A DNA stretch of 64,000 nt, from NCBI GenBank assembly GCA_026075535.2, contig AP026547.1, positions 7,936,001 through 8,000,000 on the forward strand, given 5' to 3'. This document shows positions 1-11,124 of the stretch, piece after piece. The notes beneath the pieces were generated by a model that saw nothing but the letters and a program-made list of their open reading frames with translations, searched no databases and was not told the DNA's origin. This DNA comes from Tricholoma matsutake. Its lineage: Eukaryota; Basidiomycota; Agaricomycetes; Agaricales; Tricholomataceae. The translations under genes and the position numbers were made by a program. Every line of letters begins with the position of its first letter. Position 1 is the stretch's first letter.

Positions 1-128
1 ACTAAACCAGATCCAAACAGTTGTCTGGTTGCAGCTGTCCTAATGATGAGTGCTGCCTCTCAATCACTGGCAGTTGCAATGTAAGGTGAGGCCTGGCATT
101 GGCTTACAAAAGAAAGGTAGATTACATA
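1..128 (-). mobile_element. Gypsy-A copy 1, leader fragment cut by the window edge
   Basis: This stretch matches, in reverse orientation, the 5' untranslated leader of the Gypsy-A element at 57480-57600 and also 11391-11510. It joins 2872-2983 once the CACTA-like element is removed. The rest of the copy (gag, pol, second LTR) would lie left of the window. The ATA at 126-128 is one half of the target duplication of the inserted element. Confidence 0.85.
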
Positions 129-961
129 CACTGTGGACCTAGCATGGTAGCAATTTCAGCCATTTAAGTGCTGAAACCTGAATTTTCTAACTTAAATGGA
201 TGAATTAATTTGGAATGAATTTTCATCCCATATATTTCAGCCGTCCAAGGGATGGAGTTCATATGTGTTACCTTACAAAATATTCTTAACCTAATGGGAT
301 GAATTTTCATTTTACAAGGGGATGAAATGCAGGGGATGATTTTAATCCAAGATGAGGGTATGGATTTTCAACCATCTAACATATGAATTTTCATCCAAAT
401 TTTCAACAATTTATGGGATAATATTTCCTGCCACAAAGGTGTGAATAATAGGGTGTGTTTTCAGCCTGAGATAGGATAAAAATTTCATACTATTATGAGA
501 TGCTTTTAGTAGGCAAATTTCTTTCAGTTAAAGATTGAATTGACTGTTCCTTCCTCTGGCAGGCATTATTATTTTCAGTCAGAATGAGAGGATAATCTTC
601 ACACATCAGGATTGCAAATATTAATTTTTCATCCCAAGAAAGGGGATTTTTCATCTGTGTTGTAATTGTTTACTCACAAGTCATTTTCAGCCCACCCTCA
701 ACACATCACATGATGAATGTTGAACATCACGTCACATCAACATCAACCATAACCACCATGCTGCCATCTCACCTCACCACGACCACACCATCAACAATGA
801 TGACACTCCCCCCTCTCTCCTCTCTCTTCCCACGACCCCAATGCCATCAATGCTGACTCCCACGACAACAAACACAACACTGGCAACACCACCTGTGGCC
901 ACAAATGAGCCACCTTGCTCACAATGCAGCCCAAACAATGTGAATCATCATTTGGGCCATA

Positions 962-1913
962 GTAAGTTTTTTTCTTCTATAATTCGTGTTTATTTTACTA
1001 ACTAAACTATTACTTTATGTTTAGGGAAAAAATGAGGCCTGTGACACACAACGGGAATGATGGGAATGACAAACAACAAATGGGAGGGGTGGAGACAGGT
1101 GACGATGATGATGACAGTGACAGTGACAGAAGACAGGATGGCAGCGGGAGGCCCGTATAGTGGGACCCACCAGGTAAGTACACCACCCCCTCGTTTACCC
1201 ACCACATCATGCTGACAACACCCCCACCTCCTTCCCCAGAGCTTGACAATGACATCCAAGAAACATCTGCCCTATGCCCATGAGCGATTGCTTGTGGGGT
1301 GGATCACAGGTGCTCACTGCCAACGCCATCCACGCCCCACACCACACCGGTGCAGACGACACGGCACCCACCCCCATGCCTATGAGCAACTGCTTGTAGG
1401 GTGGGATCACAGGTGCAGCCTGTCTACAACAACAGGGCAGGGAGGGGATGACACTGCCAGCACCAGCACCAGCAGGACAATGATGGGATGCAGGGCAGGG
1501 GGGACAACATGACAATGGAGGGGGATGACACCCACCCCATGCCTACAAGCACCTGCTCGTAGGGTGGATTGTGGGCATCTACAGTGATGGAATGATGGGG
1601 GGGACGACACGACAACAAGGGGGCATGACAACAACACCTGCAAATGAGCCCCATGATGACCGAAATGACGATATGCAACACATCGTCATTTCCCCATAAG
1701 TTTTTTTTCTTTTCTTTTTTTCTTATTCAATTGTATTAATAAACAATTCTACTTCATTTTCTAGGGAAAAACTCGACCAGCTATGCTGAAAACAGGCACC
1801 CCGACCCCAACCGATGATATGTGATGTGTATTGTCATTTGGGGCATGTAAGTTTTTTTCTTTTCTTTCTTTCTTATTCAATCATACTAACCATTAGACTA
1901 ATTGATTTTTTAG
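962..1913 (+). repeat. Three tandem intron-like modules inside the CACTA-like element
   Basis: Segments 962-1024, 1696-1764 and 1847-1913 each run from (G/A)TAAGTTTTTTT through a pyrimidine-rich tract to TTTAG or TCTAG, followed by GGGAAAAA. The second and third are followed by near-identical exon-like sequence containing GAAAACAGGCACCCC. The first and third have GTAAGT donors and CTAAC-like branch sites, whereas the second starts ATAAGT. They look like duplicated exon-intron units of a captured or decayed gene. No continuous reading frame survives. Confidence 0.5.
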
Positions 1914-2290
1914 GGAAAAAACTCGAGGAATCACCCCGAAAACAGGCACCCCATGCCCAGGTAATGAATGAAGGAGGAAACAAGAGGGGTGGAGTGGGGA
2001 ACAGATGGTGACAGGAGGGGATGGCACTCAGAGGCCCGTATAGGGCAGGTATGCACCCCACCCCTCTTTTACCTGCTGCCTCATGCTGACAACCCCCCAC
2101 CACCTTCCCCAGGGCACGACGAACCAGCACCCGCCACACGTCCTCGAGCAACTGCTTGTGGGGTGGATTGCGGGTGCATCCTCTGACAATGGGGATGAGG
2201 GTGACGATGAGTGCAACCCGGCACCCAGCACCACCACCGAGACAACCAGGCCATGGCACCAGACCCCTCCGCTACAAGCAACTGCTCATA
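1279..2290. repeat. Dispersed 18-bp interrupted palindrome, five copies
   Basis: A motif of the form TAYRAGCA-AC-TGCTYRTA, an inverted repeat of 8 bp around a 2-bp spacer, occurs at about 1279-1296, 1381-1398, 1544-1561, 2143-2160 and 2273-2290. The first four are followed by GGGTGG. Flanks are G/A-rich spacers. The same motif recurs at 12067-12397. It may be a protein-binding site or the remnant of a small repeated unit. Confidence 0.6.
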
Positions 2291-2983
2291 GGGAGTAAGG
2301 CTGGTGCGTAGGAGGCAGAGATGACATGGCAAGGGGGACAGGGACAGGGACAATGATGATGGGGACATGATGGGACAACAGGCCGACAATGAGGCATCAG
2401 GGGTCTGGGGGATTTTTTCGCTTCTTTTGAGTAGATTTTGTATCTTAGTGGCTTGAAATTTACTCTGATACATGATGAAACTATTCTATCAATGGGATGA
2501 AAAAACATTATTGGCAGGTTCTTTCATTCCTTTTAAACCCCTGGAAAGTTGATGAAATTCAACCCAGGTAGAGGGGTGTTATTTATGCCCATATAAAGAT
2601 GAAAACCATCCCATGGGATGAATTTGGTGTGGGATGAACTGGGGACAAAATGTGGGAGGTTTTCATCCCATCGACTCATCCCTTACAGGTAGGAAAAGGC
2701 ATTCTTTTTCACTCCTCTTAGTGGTAGATTTTCATGCCAACTCCTGATGAAACTTATTCCATTTTGGGGTTTATCAATACATGAAAACTATACCATAAAT
2801 ATATCATTTTACACTATCCAGAGGTATGAAATGTGGGATAGTTTTCCTACCCCTCAGGCCCCATAGTGATATGCACAAGTACCATCTTGTGCCAAAAGGA
2901 TGAGTAATTGGATGTGGCACGGTGAAGCAATGATGTATGTGCAAGTAAGAGAAGGTGCACTAATATGGGAAGTTGTGTTCTTC

Positions 2984-3393
2984 TGTTAGGGTGACACCCA
3001 CTATCTGCTAGCTAAGACTGTGTGGGTTCTCTCTACAAGAAGGGGGCAGGATCCATGCGCATGATGGGGAAATTGATGGTTTTGATGCAAGGGGTTATTA
3101 ATAGAATGGTTGGTTGAGAAAGGCATTTCACACCACAGGTGTAGGTGGAATACCTAAGAGAACACAACTGGGGTCCCCTAGGTGTGTATTCGAGGTTTAT
3201 ATACTATGTTACATATATTGTACATTGTTGCTACTGATCTGCATACATATTGATGCATGTGAAATGTTTGACCAACATGTGGCTGGTCACATTTGGAGAG
3301 GTGATGTGCAGCATCATGTAGCAAAGTGTAGCGTAATTTGAGATTAAAAAATAAAAAATAAAACTTATTAGGTAATGGGGCTGTTTCCTAACA
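2984..3393 (-). repeat. Gypsy-A LTR of copy 1, with adjoining leader 2872-2983
   Basis: Read on the minus strand this is a 410-bp LTR beginning TGTTAGG and ending with the complement of TGTTAGGG, homologous to the 402-bp LTRs at 56960 and 62750. The self-priming pair is intact: PBS at 2971-2981, two bases inside from the LTR edge, and its 11-nt complement at 3159-3169. The leader 2872-2983 continues at 1-125 across the inserted CACTA-like element. Confidence 0.85.
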
Positions 3394-4487
3394 GCTATAC
3401 TATCCCTACACTTGTCCTTCTCTTTTTCTGGTCTTGTGAGCCACGGGAAGTCTTTGAGATGGTGGTGGTACAAGATCAAGGAGCGTCCAGATATGGTTTT
3501 GACTGAAAGTCATGGATTATGAAGATTGAAAACATGGAATCTAGAATCAATGCACCTCCTCATCTCTTCATCTGGCCTTAAATGTGAAGTTTATCACTCA
3601 ATTTCCTGATCTGTCATCCAGGGAATGTACCTAAAAACTCCAGAAGCATAAGGTGATAGCAACCTATTGACAATGACCCACATTGGGATGCCACCTTAGT
3701 ATGGTAGTATATGGCAGCAATCTGAGCATCGAGCGCCATGCAGTAATGGGAATATACTGCAGTTGTACCTATCAATGACACATGGGGATGCATCCTGTAC
3801 ATGAATATCCTGGGCAAGCTGAAAGATAGGACTTAGCTGTGCAGCAGGCCAGCACCTAAGGATTTCACTTGGTGCTAGAACACTACAGCATTCATTGGTT
3901 ACTATAGTAGGTACATATATATAGAGCATTCGACAGTGTCCACCGAACCCATATCACTCAACACAATGTATGTGTTCGATAGGTCATATCATTCAATACA
4001 GTGTAGCTTACCTATATGATATCTCTAAGTAAGATGCTTCAAGTTTTGTGTCAACGTCTGCCACACCAAAGGATCATTTACCCAATGAGACTATTGGATA
4101 GCTTACTGGATGGTATAGTACATTACAATACAGTAGATAATTGAGCATGTAAGTTGTATAGACATGGTAACCTATGAATTGGCAATGCAGGCATCGGCAT
4201 TAGGCATCAGCATCAGATTCCGTACAGTAGATGTGCATTAAGAATGTAATATAGACATTGGTAACCTATAAAATAGCACCAGACACAGGCATTGGCATTG
4301 GCATTGGGCACAGAAAGCTATAAAGTGCATCAGTATTGGCAAACAAGATGGATAATGGGTGCAGGCAATATTAATGGGTTAGATCCAGCAAAAAAAACCA
4401 TGTTCATCCTAGCTAAAATACAATGTTGGTCCTAGCTACATAGATGTAAAAAGAGTAAGGTAGGCCATGTCATTGAGTAATGCCACA
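3394..4487. other. No supported gene; GGCATT-rich spacer
   Basis: I see no ORF with recognisable content. The stretch is AT-rich, with short direct repeats of GGCATT, GGCATC and GGCATTGG around 4190-4330. Weak minus-strand ORFs at 3614-3929 share no motif I recognise. Confidence 0.5.
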
Positions 4488-5201
4488 TCAGTGAGAATCA
4501 GCAGGGGGATTGGCCATGGTATCATTGGCACTGTCATGGGATGATGGTCTGATTGGAATTTCTGAGAACCTGCTTTTGAATGATTTCAGATTATGTGCCA
4601 TCCTTTCTTGCAAAGTTGCATATGTCTTCAATGTAATATCTTGCTGTTCCAGCTTCTCAACCTTGGCCATGTAGAGGCAATGACTGGCATTTTTGTATGA
4701 CATACCAAGCCAGGTTTGCAGGGCCTTCACTTCAGCATGGTAGCTCAACAACTCCCTGTCTGTCAAGTTCTGCAACAGGATCAACTAATATAGCCACACA
4801 AATGTAGGATGAAGACACTTACTGGATTGGCAGTAGTATGAGCTGGTTTTGGGCCATAGTGTAGTATAGCTCATCAGTCATGTTTCCAGACTGTAAATTG
4901 ATGATGAGTCAGTGGATACATACACAGCATTGGCAAACAAGACATGGCATTGGCCAGAGACATGGCATTGGCCAGAGACACAGCATTGGCCAGCAGCATT
5001 GACACTTTGAAATGAAGGAAAGCTTACCCCCCCATATGCCTTGTGCACATTGAATTCAACCTTCTTGTGATAGGCCTCCATCACCTGATGAGTGGCCGGA
5101 ATCATAAAATGGGGCACTAGATAGTGCTGCCCATTGCCATCACTTCAAATAGGGACATACCCATCAGGAATATTCACCTGGCTTTGCTGCCAATTGCTCA
5201 T
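4488..5201 (-). pseudogene. Uncharacterised small basidiomycete gene, minus strand
   Basis: ATG at 5201-5199 opens a first exon (5201-5028) that ends at a GTAAGC donor. It encodes a start of the form MSNWQQSQVNIPDGYVPI, then an in-frame TGA at codon 19, then PHFMIPATHQVMEAYHKK. A second exon-like piece (about 4890-4823) sits between a TTTACAG acceptor and a GTAAGT donor. A third block (about 4779-4488) encodes an acidic helical C-terminus beginning NLTDRELLSYHAEVKALQ. Phase is not kept between blocks 2 and 3, so the copy is probably damaged. I recall similar short proteins as multi-copy unknowns in agaricomycetes but cannot verify this. It starts about 106 bp from a divergent gene at 5308. 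The first intron contains an 18-bp tandem repeat (GGCATTGGCCAGAGACAT). Function is unknown. Confidence 0.5.
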
Positions 5202-5307
5202 TGTGTGGATCAATATAACAGAGGTGATAACACTATCTTATGCATTTAATCAGTGATCAGATCAGACATTATTTGTTTGTGTATATCTATCGGATCTATC
5301 AAAACAT

Positions 5308-6564
5308 GTGATTTCGATTTTCATTGTTTCACATATCAACATCCATCCAAACCAACCCCATAGCCATGCTGACTCATTTCATCATGAACATTACACCCCA
5401 ACAAGTCCTCAGCCAATTGAGAATGCAGTCCATCAAGGGCTTCATGAAGGAAACAACAAGGCTGTGATGAAGGAGCAAAAATGGGCACTGGTAAGTGATC
5501 AGCATGCTGTCAGGATGACTGTGCCACTCACATAGTGTAGAAAAAATTATTTCTTGGCAAAAGGAGGTTCTGTTGGAGGATGTGCAGAAAGTGTTCCATG
5601 CTGATACATTCTTATGGGGATTTGTTGTGGCATGGGCAAAGTCAGAGAAGGCAGGGGACCAAGGGTTTATTGAAGGTCAACAGAGGGTGATGAAGATATT
5701 TGATGAGAAACATGGGATTGCAGCAATGGTATCAGCCTCAGGATTGGGGGCATCAGCACTGGCATTGGCACCAGCACCAGCACCAGCACTGACACTGACA
5801 CCAGCCAAAGTGGAATGACCAAGAATCAGAGTGGTTGAACCATTGCCCAGACCAGTGGCAGTCCAGGAGCAGGCACCAGGCCATCTGCCATGATAGAACC
5901 AGTGGAAGTGTTGGGATTGAGACCAACACACCAGGCAAAAGCTCCACTCCATGCTGAGACATGCACCCATCAGCACAGGCCATGAAACCTATGGTGGTAA
6001 GAGGTAGTGGTAGTGACAAGGTTCATGTCACACAGAGCTGGTGCAGGGGTAGATGCACCCATAGCTAAACCCATAGAGCAAGAGTTGTTCAGTGCTGATG
6101 CCAAGCAGGTCATAGCTGAGGCCAATGGACCAGCTGTGCCCAATGCACCCATGACCAAACAGGTTGAGGCTGAGGTATCCTTGCCCTCTGGTCCAGTGAT
6201 ACATGTTGCCCCTGCCACACCACAAGATGCTCAAGAAATGGCTTGGCATGCAATGACCATGGCCCCACCACTTCCTCCCCTCTTCAGTGCCACTTCACTT
6301 GCCAATGCTGACCCTGCTGACCCAGCATTGGCAGCTCCCAGCAATGTCTCCCTCAGACTGCCTACAAGCACCAATACCTCTGACACAAGGGTTTCTCCCT
6401 CACCCTGTCCCTCCCCTCCCCCTGCACAGTTACACCGGTTGCCACAGCTCTTGTCACCTTCTCCACCACCCTTACATTCAAGAAGCACCACCCCTCAGCC
6501 AAACCTGAAGAGAGTGGGAACTTCCAAGGATAGAGACAAAGCCAAACAAGGGAGAAAAGAATAG
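5308..6564 (+). pseudogene. Uncharacterised gene divergent from 5201, with A/P-rich tail
   Basis: Exon 1 (5308-5490) ends at GTAAGT (5491). A 73-bp intron ends at 5563, and exon 2 (5564-5818) continues in phase to give EVLLEDVQKVFHADTFLWGF and then WAKSEKAGDQGFIEGQQRV. That phase-preserving splice makes real coding likely. Exon 2 runs into an alanine/proline repeat of CAGCACTGG-type units and a TGA at 5816. A separate open frame, 6007-6564 (185 codons), encodes a low-complexity protein rich in A, P, S and T ending KDRDKAKQGRKE. It may be the continuation after a frameshift or another intron. The start codon is uncertain; 5308 is the first in-frame ATG. I know no function for this family. The divergent layout with the minus-strand gene suggests one two-gene unit. 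Confidence 0.45.
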
Positions 6565-6612
6565 GAGTTGGACATTTATTTACTTATTATGTGTATAGAT
6601 TGCTTTGCAAAT

Positions 6613-7383
6613 TTACTCTGCAAATTTTACTTTTTTTATTCTCTGTCTTCTTCCAACATTCTGGGGGCAGATGGCTTCTTCTTGTGCAAGGTCATCAGCT
6701 GTCCTTTGTCTACATCGGGCATCTGATAATGCCAAATATGATGGAATTAAAGCCAATCTTTGTGGCAGCTGATTGTTTTGAGATGATGGTGGGGTCATCT
6801 GTTGCCATACAGTTTCATTTCCCACTGCTGCCAATCCTACCTCTGCCAATCCTACTGGTGCCAGAACTAGTGTTGCCATGGCTTGAGCCACATTTTTTGC
6901 TATCTTGGGAAATAAATTACATAAAATCACTAAAATATTTGAGGAGCTAGATCCCATCAAAAGCTGAGGGGTTTTGATGGGATCTAGCTCCTCAAATATT
7001 TTAAGTAATTTATTTCCCAAGATAGCAAAAAACACAGCTCAAGCCATGGCAACACTAGCCAGAACTGATGTTAATGCCACTGCCAATCCTACCTCTGCTG
7101 ATCCTACTGCTGCTGATCCTACCACTGCTGATCCTACCACTGATGCCCTTGCCCTTGCCTTTACAACAGGATCCTCTGTCCAATTTTGCTCAAAAAGTGG
7201 GTGAGGTTTAGGATGTTGTGATCTCTCTTGAGGTGGAATGGTGTTGTTGTCTTCCAATAGGGACAGATCAATTGGACATGGGGCATCATTCACATTGTCA
7301 TCTACAAGTGACATGGGTGTGATGTAGTTCACATAAATGTGTTGAGGAATGAGATACTCTGGTTCACCATCAGATGTAAGCAA
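6613..7383 (-). pseudogene. Unknown minus-strand ORF interrupted by MITE1
   Basis: Two minus-strand open stretches (7383-7039 and 7035-6613) share one frame. The upper part reads EPEYLIPQHIYVNYITP, continues to a VGSA-type repeat encoded by a (GCTGATCCTACT)-like tandem repeat at 7080-7145, and then enters MITE1. Beyond MITE1 the frame continues through QRLALIPSYLALSDARCRQR to a stop at 6613. The MITE plus its duplication is 198 bp (66 codons), so frame is kept, with one stop added. No ATG start is visible; a CAG acceptor-like site near 7359 could open an exon. I do not recognise the protein. Confidence 0.35.
6868..7057. mobile_element. MITE1, hAT-like foldback element
   Basis: This 190-bp near-perfect palindrome has ends TAGTGTTGCC and GGCAACACTA and is flanked by an exact 8-bp duplication GCCAGAAC (6860-6867 and 7058-7065). 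The 8-bp duplication and TAG-type ends point to the hAT superfamily. It belongs to the same family as MITE2 (30594-30747), sharing the inner sequence around CTATCTTGGGAAATAAAT. Confidence 0.85.
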
Positions 7384-7979
7384 GCAAGCAATCTTACGCT
7401 GATGTACTCAAGATCTAATTTGTTTATGTGTGGGGATCTTGAACTAAATAGCATCACATCCAAGAAATCAACCAATTAACAAAACAGTCACATCAGCAGC
7501 ATCACATTCTTTAGAATCTTTCTGTGAGTCACAGTAATTTTTTTTTTTTTCATCAACATTGCTCACCATTTTGACACATTTATCAATGCAACTCACATTG
7601 ACACTGAGAAATTCTGTAGATTTGATTTGAAATGCATCCTGTTGAGGTCACTGAACCAACTGAGCCAAATGGTCATATTGTTAGGTTCAGACTTGATCAA
7701 CTGTGTGATATTCAATATAACCATCCCGTAGCCATCAGTAGTTCCAAAAACTACCTCAATGGATGGTCAACAGCTCAACTGTACCATATTCAACTGTCAA
7801 TCATATGGCCATAACTGTTGAACAGACAGTGTACAGCCCTAGTAATGAACACTCAGCTGGGGTCACTACTGGCCTGACATTGGTCCTGCAGCATCACTGA
7901 TTCACACATTGACATCTGAAAGGAAAAATAACATGCACATGGGATTGAAACATACCATATATGGCAGGAAGGGGGAGGG
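7384..7979. other. No supported gene
   Basis: AT-rich sequence with a poly-T run near 7540 and one 60-codon ORF (7632-7814) that has no recognisable motif. It ends at the truncated edge of Gypsy-A copy 2. Confidence 0.4.
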
Positions 7980-8014
7980 GGGGGTCTTGAGAGCCATGAA
8001 AAAAAATACCAATG

Positions 8015-8484
8015 TCATATGAAAAATTCCCATCCCGACACCCCCTTGGTTTCCCCCAGCAATTTGATTAATAGCCTCATTTCTCCAAAACTGTGCTCCC
8101 CCCCCTGAATATAAGAGAGATCAAACATAATTTTGAACTCTGCTGTGCAAAATTCTGGCTTTCTCTCATGGATGTACAATACTATAGAGCTGATGAACAA
8201 TTTGGTATTCTCCATAGTACCATCAAAAATTTAGGGTGGCACATACTTAGGTAAGCACACCTTTCCATTTTCGGACTTTTCCTCCATCTGCACATCATCC
8301 TGTGCAATCCACTCCACCATCTCCACCATCTCATCATCTTTCTCTGCTGTTGTGTGGCTGTACTTCTGGTTGATTGGGCTGTGATGCTACAAGCACTGAC
8401 ACTAGTTGTGATATTTGCACCATAAGCACATCAATCTTCACCTCTAGTGTAGGAGTAGAAACAGGATTAGGGACAGCATTAATC
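8015..8484 (-). pseudogene. Gypsy-A gag N-terminal fragment
   Basis: Minus-strand sequence homologous to gag of copy 3 (about 57870-58300). It is recognisable by FISSIVLYIHERKPEF and LSYIQGG. It is truncated on the left near 7980 and joined at 8484 to plus-strand protease sequence. Several stops and indels are present. Confidence 0.75.
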
Positions 8485-9380
8485 AGTCCTTAATTACTGG
8501 AAATGGTATTAGCACACGCAAGCTGGCACAACCTATAATGGTGTATAATATTGATGAAACAGTCAATCATGGAGGAACTATCAGGAGGAGGTGACCATGG
8601 TACTAAAGTATCAGGACCATCAGGAATGAGCCATATTCAAAGTGTGTGATCTTGGGAAAACCAATCTAATAATAGGATGTCCATGGTTACAGAAGCATAA
8701 TCCTGAAATTGATTGGAAAACTGGGAAAGTACAAATGACTCATTGCCCTAAGGAATGTAATGTGTATGGGAGGAAGATGAAGAAGGAGAAAAGGAAAAAG
8801 AAAGAGAAAGAACATCTGAGGAAGTATTCTGTTACAATGGAGGAAGTGGAGGATGAGGAAATGCCAAATGGGGAAGTTCTAATCATGATCAAAAAGGAAG
8901 AGCAGATGCAAACCTTTAGAGCAATTCGTGGAGTACAGTCATGGGACAAGAATATTGTGAAGGTGGAGAAGCCAGTGGAGGAGTGGGTACCAAAAGCATA
9001 TCATGAATATCTGTCAGTCTTTCAGAAGAAGGAGTCTGAGCAAATGCTGGTGTGGAAGCCATGGGATTATGTGATTGAGATGAAGCCAGGGTTTGTGCCA
9101 AAGAAGTCGAAGGTATATCTGTTATCTCCAATGGAACAAGAAGAAGTTGATGCATTCCTAAATGAGCCATTGTGCAAAGGATACATACGACCTTCAAAAT
9201 CACTGCAGACGTCACCAATATTCTTCATGCCAAAGAAAGACCAGAGGAAGAGGATGTGTACAGATTATAGGTATCTGAATGAGTGGACAGTGAAGAATGT
9301 GTACCCCCTGCCATTGATCTCAGAAATAATTGACAAGGTGGTAAAAGCCAGGGTCTTTACAAAATTGGATTTACAATGGG
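8485..9380 (+). pseudogene. Gypsy-A protease-to-RT fragment, inverted relative to the copy
   Basis: This plus-strand piece corresponds to 59196-60093 of copy 3. It has an open frame from 8642 covering the protease C-terminus (CDLGKTNLIIGCPWLQKHNP), a lysine-rich linker and the RT N-terminus (KGYIRPSKSLQTSPIFF, KLDLQW). Here the codon after KKESE is CAA (9041-9043), whereas copy 3 has TGA. This part of the frame is better preserved than in copy 3. It runs into reverse-oriented RT sequence at 9381, so the ORF ends in nonsense at 9577. Confidence 0.8.
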
Positions 9381-9794
9381 GAACCTCCTTGACATGGGTG
9401 GGCACAGGCCAATCAGTGATTGCCTGTACCTTCATCAGATCCATTTTGATCCCATCAGGGCCAATCAATAATCCTAGGAACTCGATCTCGCTTGCCCTGA
9501 ACACACACTTCTCTGGTTTCAAAAATAGATCATTCTCTGCTAATCTCCATAGCACCTCCTGCACTATCACTTCATGATTTTCTTCATCCTCCATGAATAT
9601 CAGAATGTCATCAATAAATATTATTACCATGCCTTTGTCTATTACATCCTTGAAAATGTCATTCATCATATTTTGGAAGGTCGGGGGACTATTGGTCATC
9701 CCAAAAAACATGACAAGTGGCTTGAAGGATCCTTGATGTATGGCAAATGTGGCCATCCACTCATCTCCTTTCTTTATTTGTACATTATTGTATC
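9381..9794 (-). pseudogene. Gypsy-A RT fragment
   Basis: Minus-strand RT sequence equal to about 60100-60507 of copy 3. It includes FFGMTNSPPTFQNMMND, the catalytic block FIDDILIF (intact here) and LKPEKCVFRASEIEFLGLLI. It joins protease sequence directly at about 9794, so roughly 0.9 kb is missing from this place and lies inverted next to it. Confidence 0.8.
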
Positions 9795-10051
9795 ACTATC
9801 AAGCAATGCTTCCACATCAATTGCTGCATGCATGTCCACTGTCTTCAATCCCACAGTCAAGGTAATTTCAGGTTCTATTCATGCAGAGTGAATAAAGAAT
9901 TTAGGGGTTTTTTGAAATAGTGCTTGACAACTTTCTTTGTCACATGATTTGCAACAGTTGTACTCCTCCTCAATTTCCTTTTCTGATTTGCTCTGGGTTT
10001 CCTCAGATACTAATACATTGTGACGATTCTGGGTCACCAATGGGGAAACCT
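9795..10051 (-). pseudogene. Gypsy-A protease start
   Basis: Minus-strand sequence after the gag stop, homologous to 58931-59178 of copy 3. It ends within the active-site region coding ALLDS. Stops are present. It is separated from the rest of the protease by the rearrangement. Confidence 0.65.
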
Positions 10052-11124
10052 TCACTGGGACTCTTCCACAAAATTCTTCTGCCTGCCTTCCTCCGGCTTC
10101 ACTTCCTCGATTGCAGCTTCCCTAATCTTTCTTTTCTGCCTACAATTCCTAGCAATATGTCCTAACTGCCCACAGTTAAAACATTTAAGTGGGGCTCGTC
10201 TCCCCACTTGATCAACCTCCATTGCATCTGCTGGTGCTGCTGACTCCATAACTATAGGTGTCACTGACATGGCCAGTGGCTGTGTCCTCAGAGTTTGCAC
10301 CTGAGGTGCCTTTCCTTTCTCGGACTTTTCTCCTGACAGCTTTCCAAACTTACTACTTCTATACATCAACTTCGATTCCACCTGTTCCTGCTGATATTGC
10401 CGATCAAGGCACATCACCCAATTATACCACTCATCCAACTTCTCTGGCATAGAAGGTAATTGGTAGATAGACTTGAATAAAGAGGGATTTAATCCTGTTA
10501 CCAATGCAGTTTCTCCCATATCCATTTGTGAAGCTTCCACTTTGAATTGCAAAATAAATTCATCTGCCCTTAGGGAACCTTGGTGCATGGTTTTTAATTT
10601 AGCATTGGCTGTCACCTTTGGATTAGGATCCCCAAACTGTGCCTCCAATCTCTCCAGAAATTCCTTGAAGGTTGCAAATGGTTTATTTCCTGCAGCAATT
10701 TGATTAATAGCCTTGTCTCTCCAGAACTGTGCTTTCCCCCCCTGAATGTATGAGAGAGCAAACATAATCCTAGACTTGGCTGTAGAAACTCATGGATGTA
10801 CAATACTATAGAGCTGATAAAAGATTTTGTATTCTCCATGGTACCATCAAAGATTTGTGGGGGTGCGTACTTAGGTAAGCACACTTTTCCATTTCCAGAT
10901 TTCTCTACTGCCTGCACATCATCCTGTGACATCCACTCCACCATCTCCATCTCATCATCTCTTTCTACTGTCATCTCTGGCTGTACTTCCGCTGGTCTGG
11001 GCTGTGATGCTGCCAACACTGACACTAATTGCGACATTTGTGCCATAAGCACATCAATTTTCGCCTCTAGCACTGGTGTGGGAACAGGATTAGGGCCAGG
11101 ATTAGAAGTTGAGGGTTCGGACAT
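10052..11124 (-). pseudogene. Gypsy-A gag, copy 2
   Basis: ATG at 11124 (MSEPSTSNPGPNPVP) matches the intact 365-codon gag of copy 3. The frame is broken near 10,770, and a short deletion removes residues around ALV-EFLKA. The C-terminal zinc knuckle CFNCGQLGHIARNC (CX2CX4HX4C) is intact, and the end NFVEESQ is as in copy 3. In life, Gag forms the particle that packages the element RNA. Confidence 0.8.

Larger units (their letters stand above)
129..2868. mobile_element. Non-autonomous CACTA-like DNA transposon
   Basis: The element starts CACTGTGG and ends CCATAGTG, giving short inverted ends CACTRTGG, and is flanked by a 3-bp duplication ATA (126-128 and 2869-2871). Removing the element and one ATA gives a site that aligns without gaps to the uninterrupted Gypsy-A leader at 11.5 kb and 57.47 kb, which supports both borders. 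The outer 400-500 bp on each side are packed with subterminal repeats of the type GATGAAttTTCATCCC in both orientations, which would be transposase-binding sites in CACTA-type elements. No transposase ORF is visible, so it would need help in trans. CACTA-like assignment rests on the ends and the 3-bp duplication; KDZ-type elements are an alternative. Confidence 0.65.

Noticed and set aside
1243..2298. Histidine- and proline-rich ORFs in the CACTA-like element
   Set aside because: They come from repeated palindrome units, change frame often and exist in several overlapping frames.
6868..7057. MITE1 as a Tc1/mariner element with TA duplication
   Set aside because: TA flanks both ends, but including it in the ends gives an exact 8-bp duplication, and MITE2 and MITE4 behave the same way.
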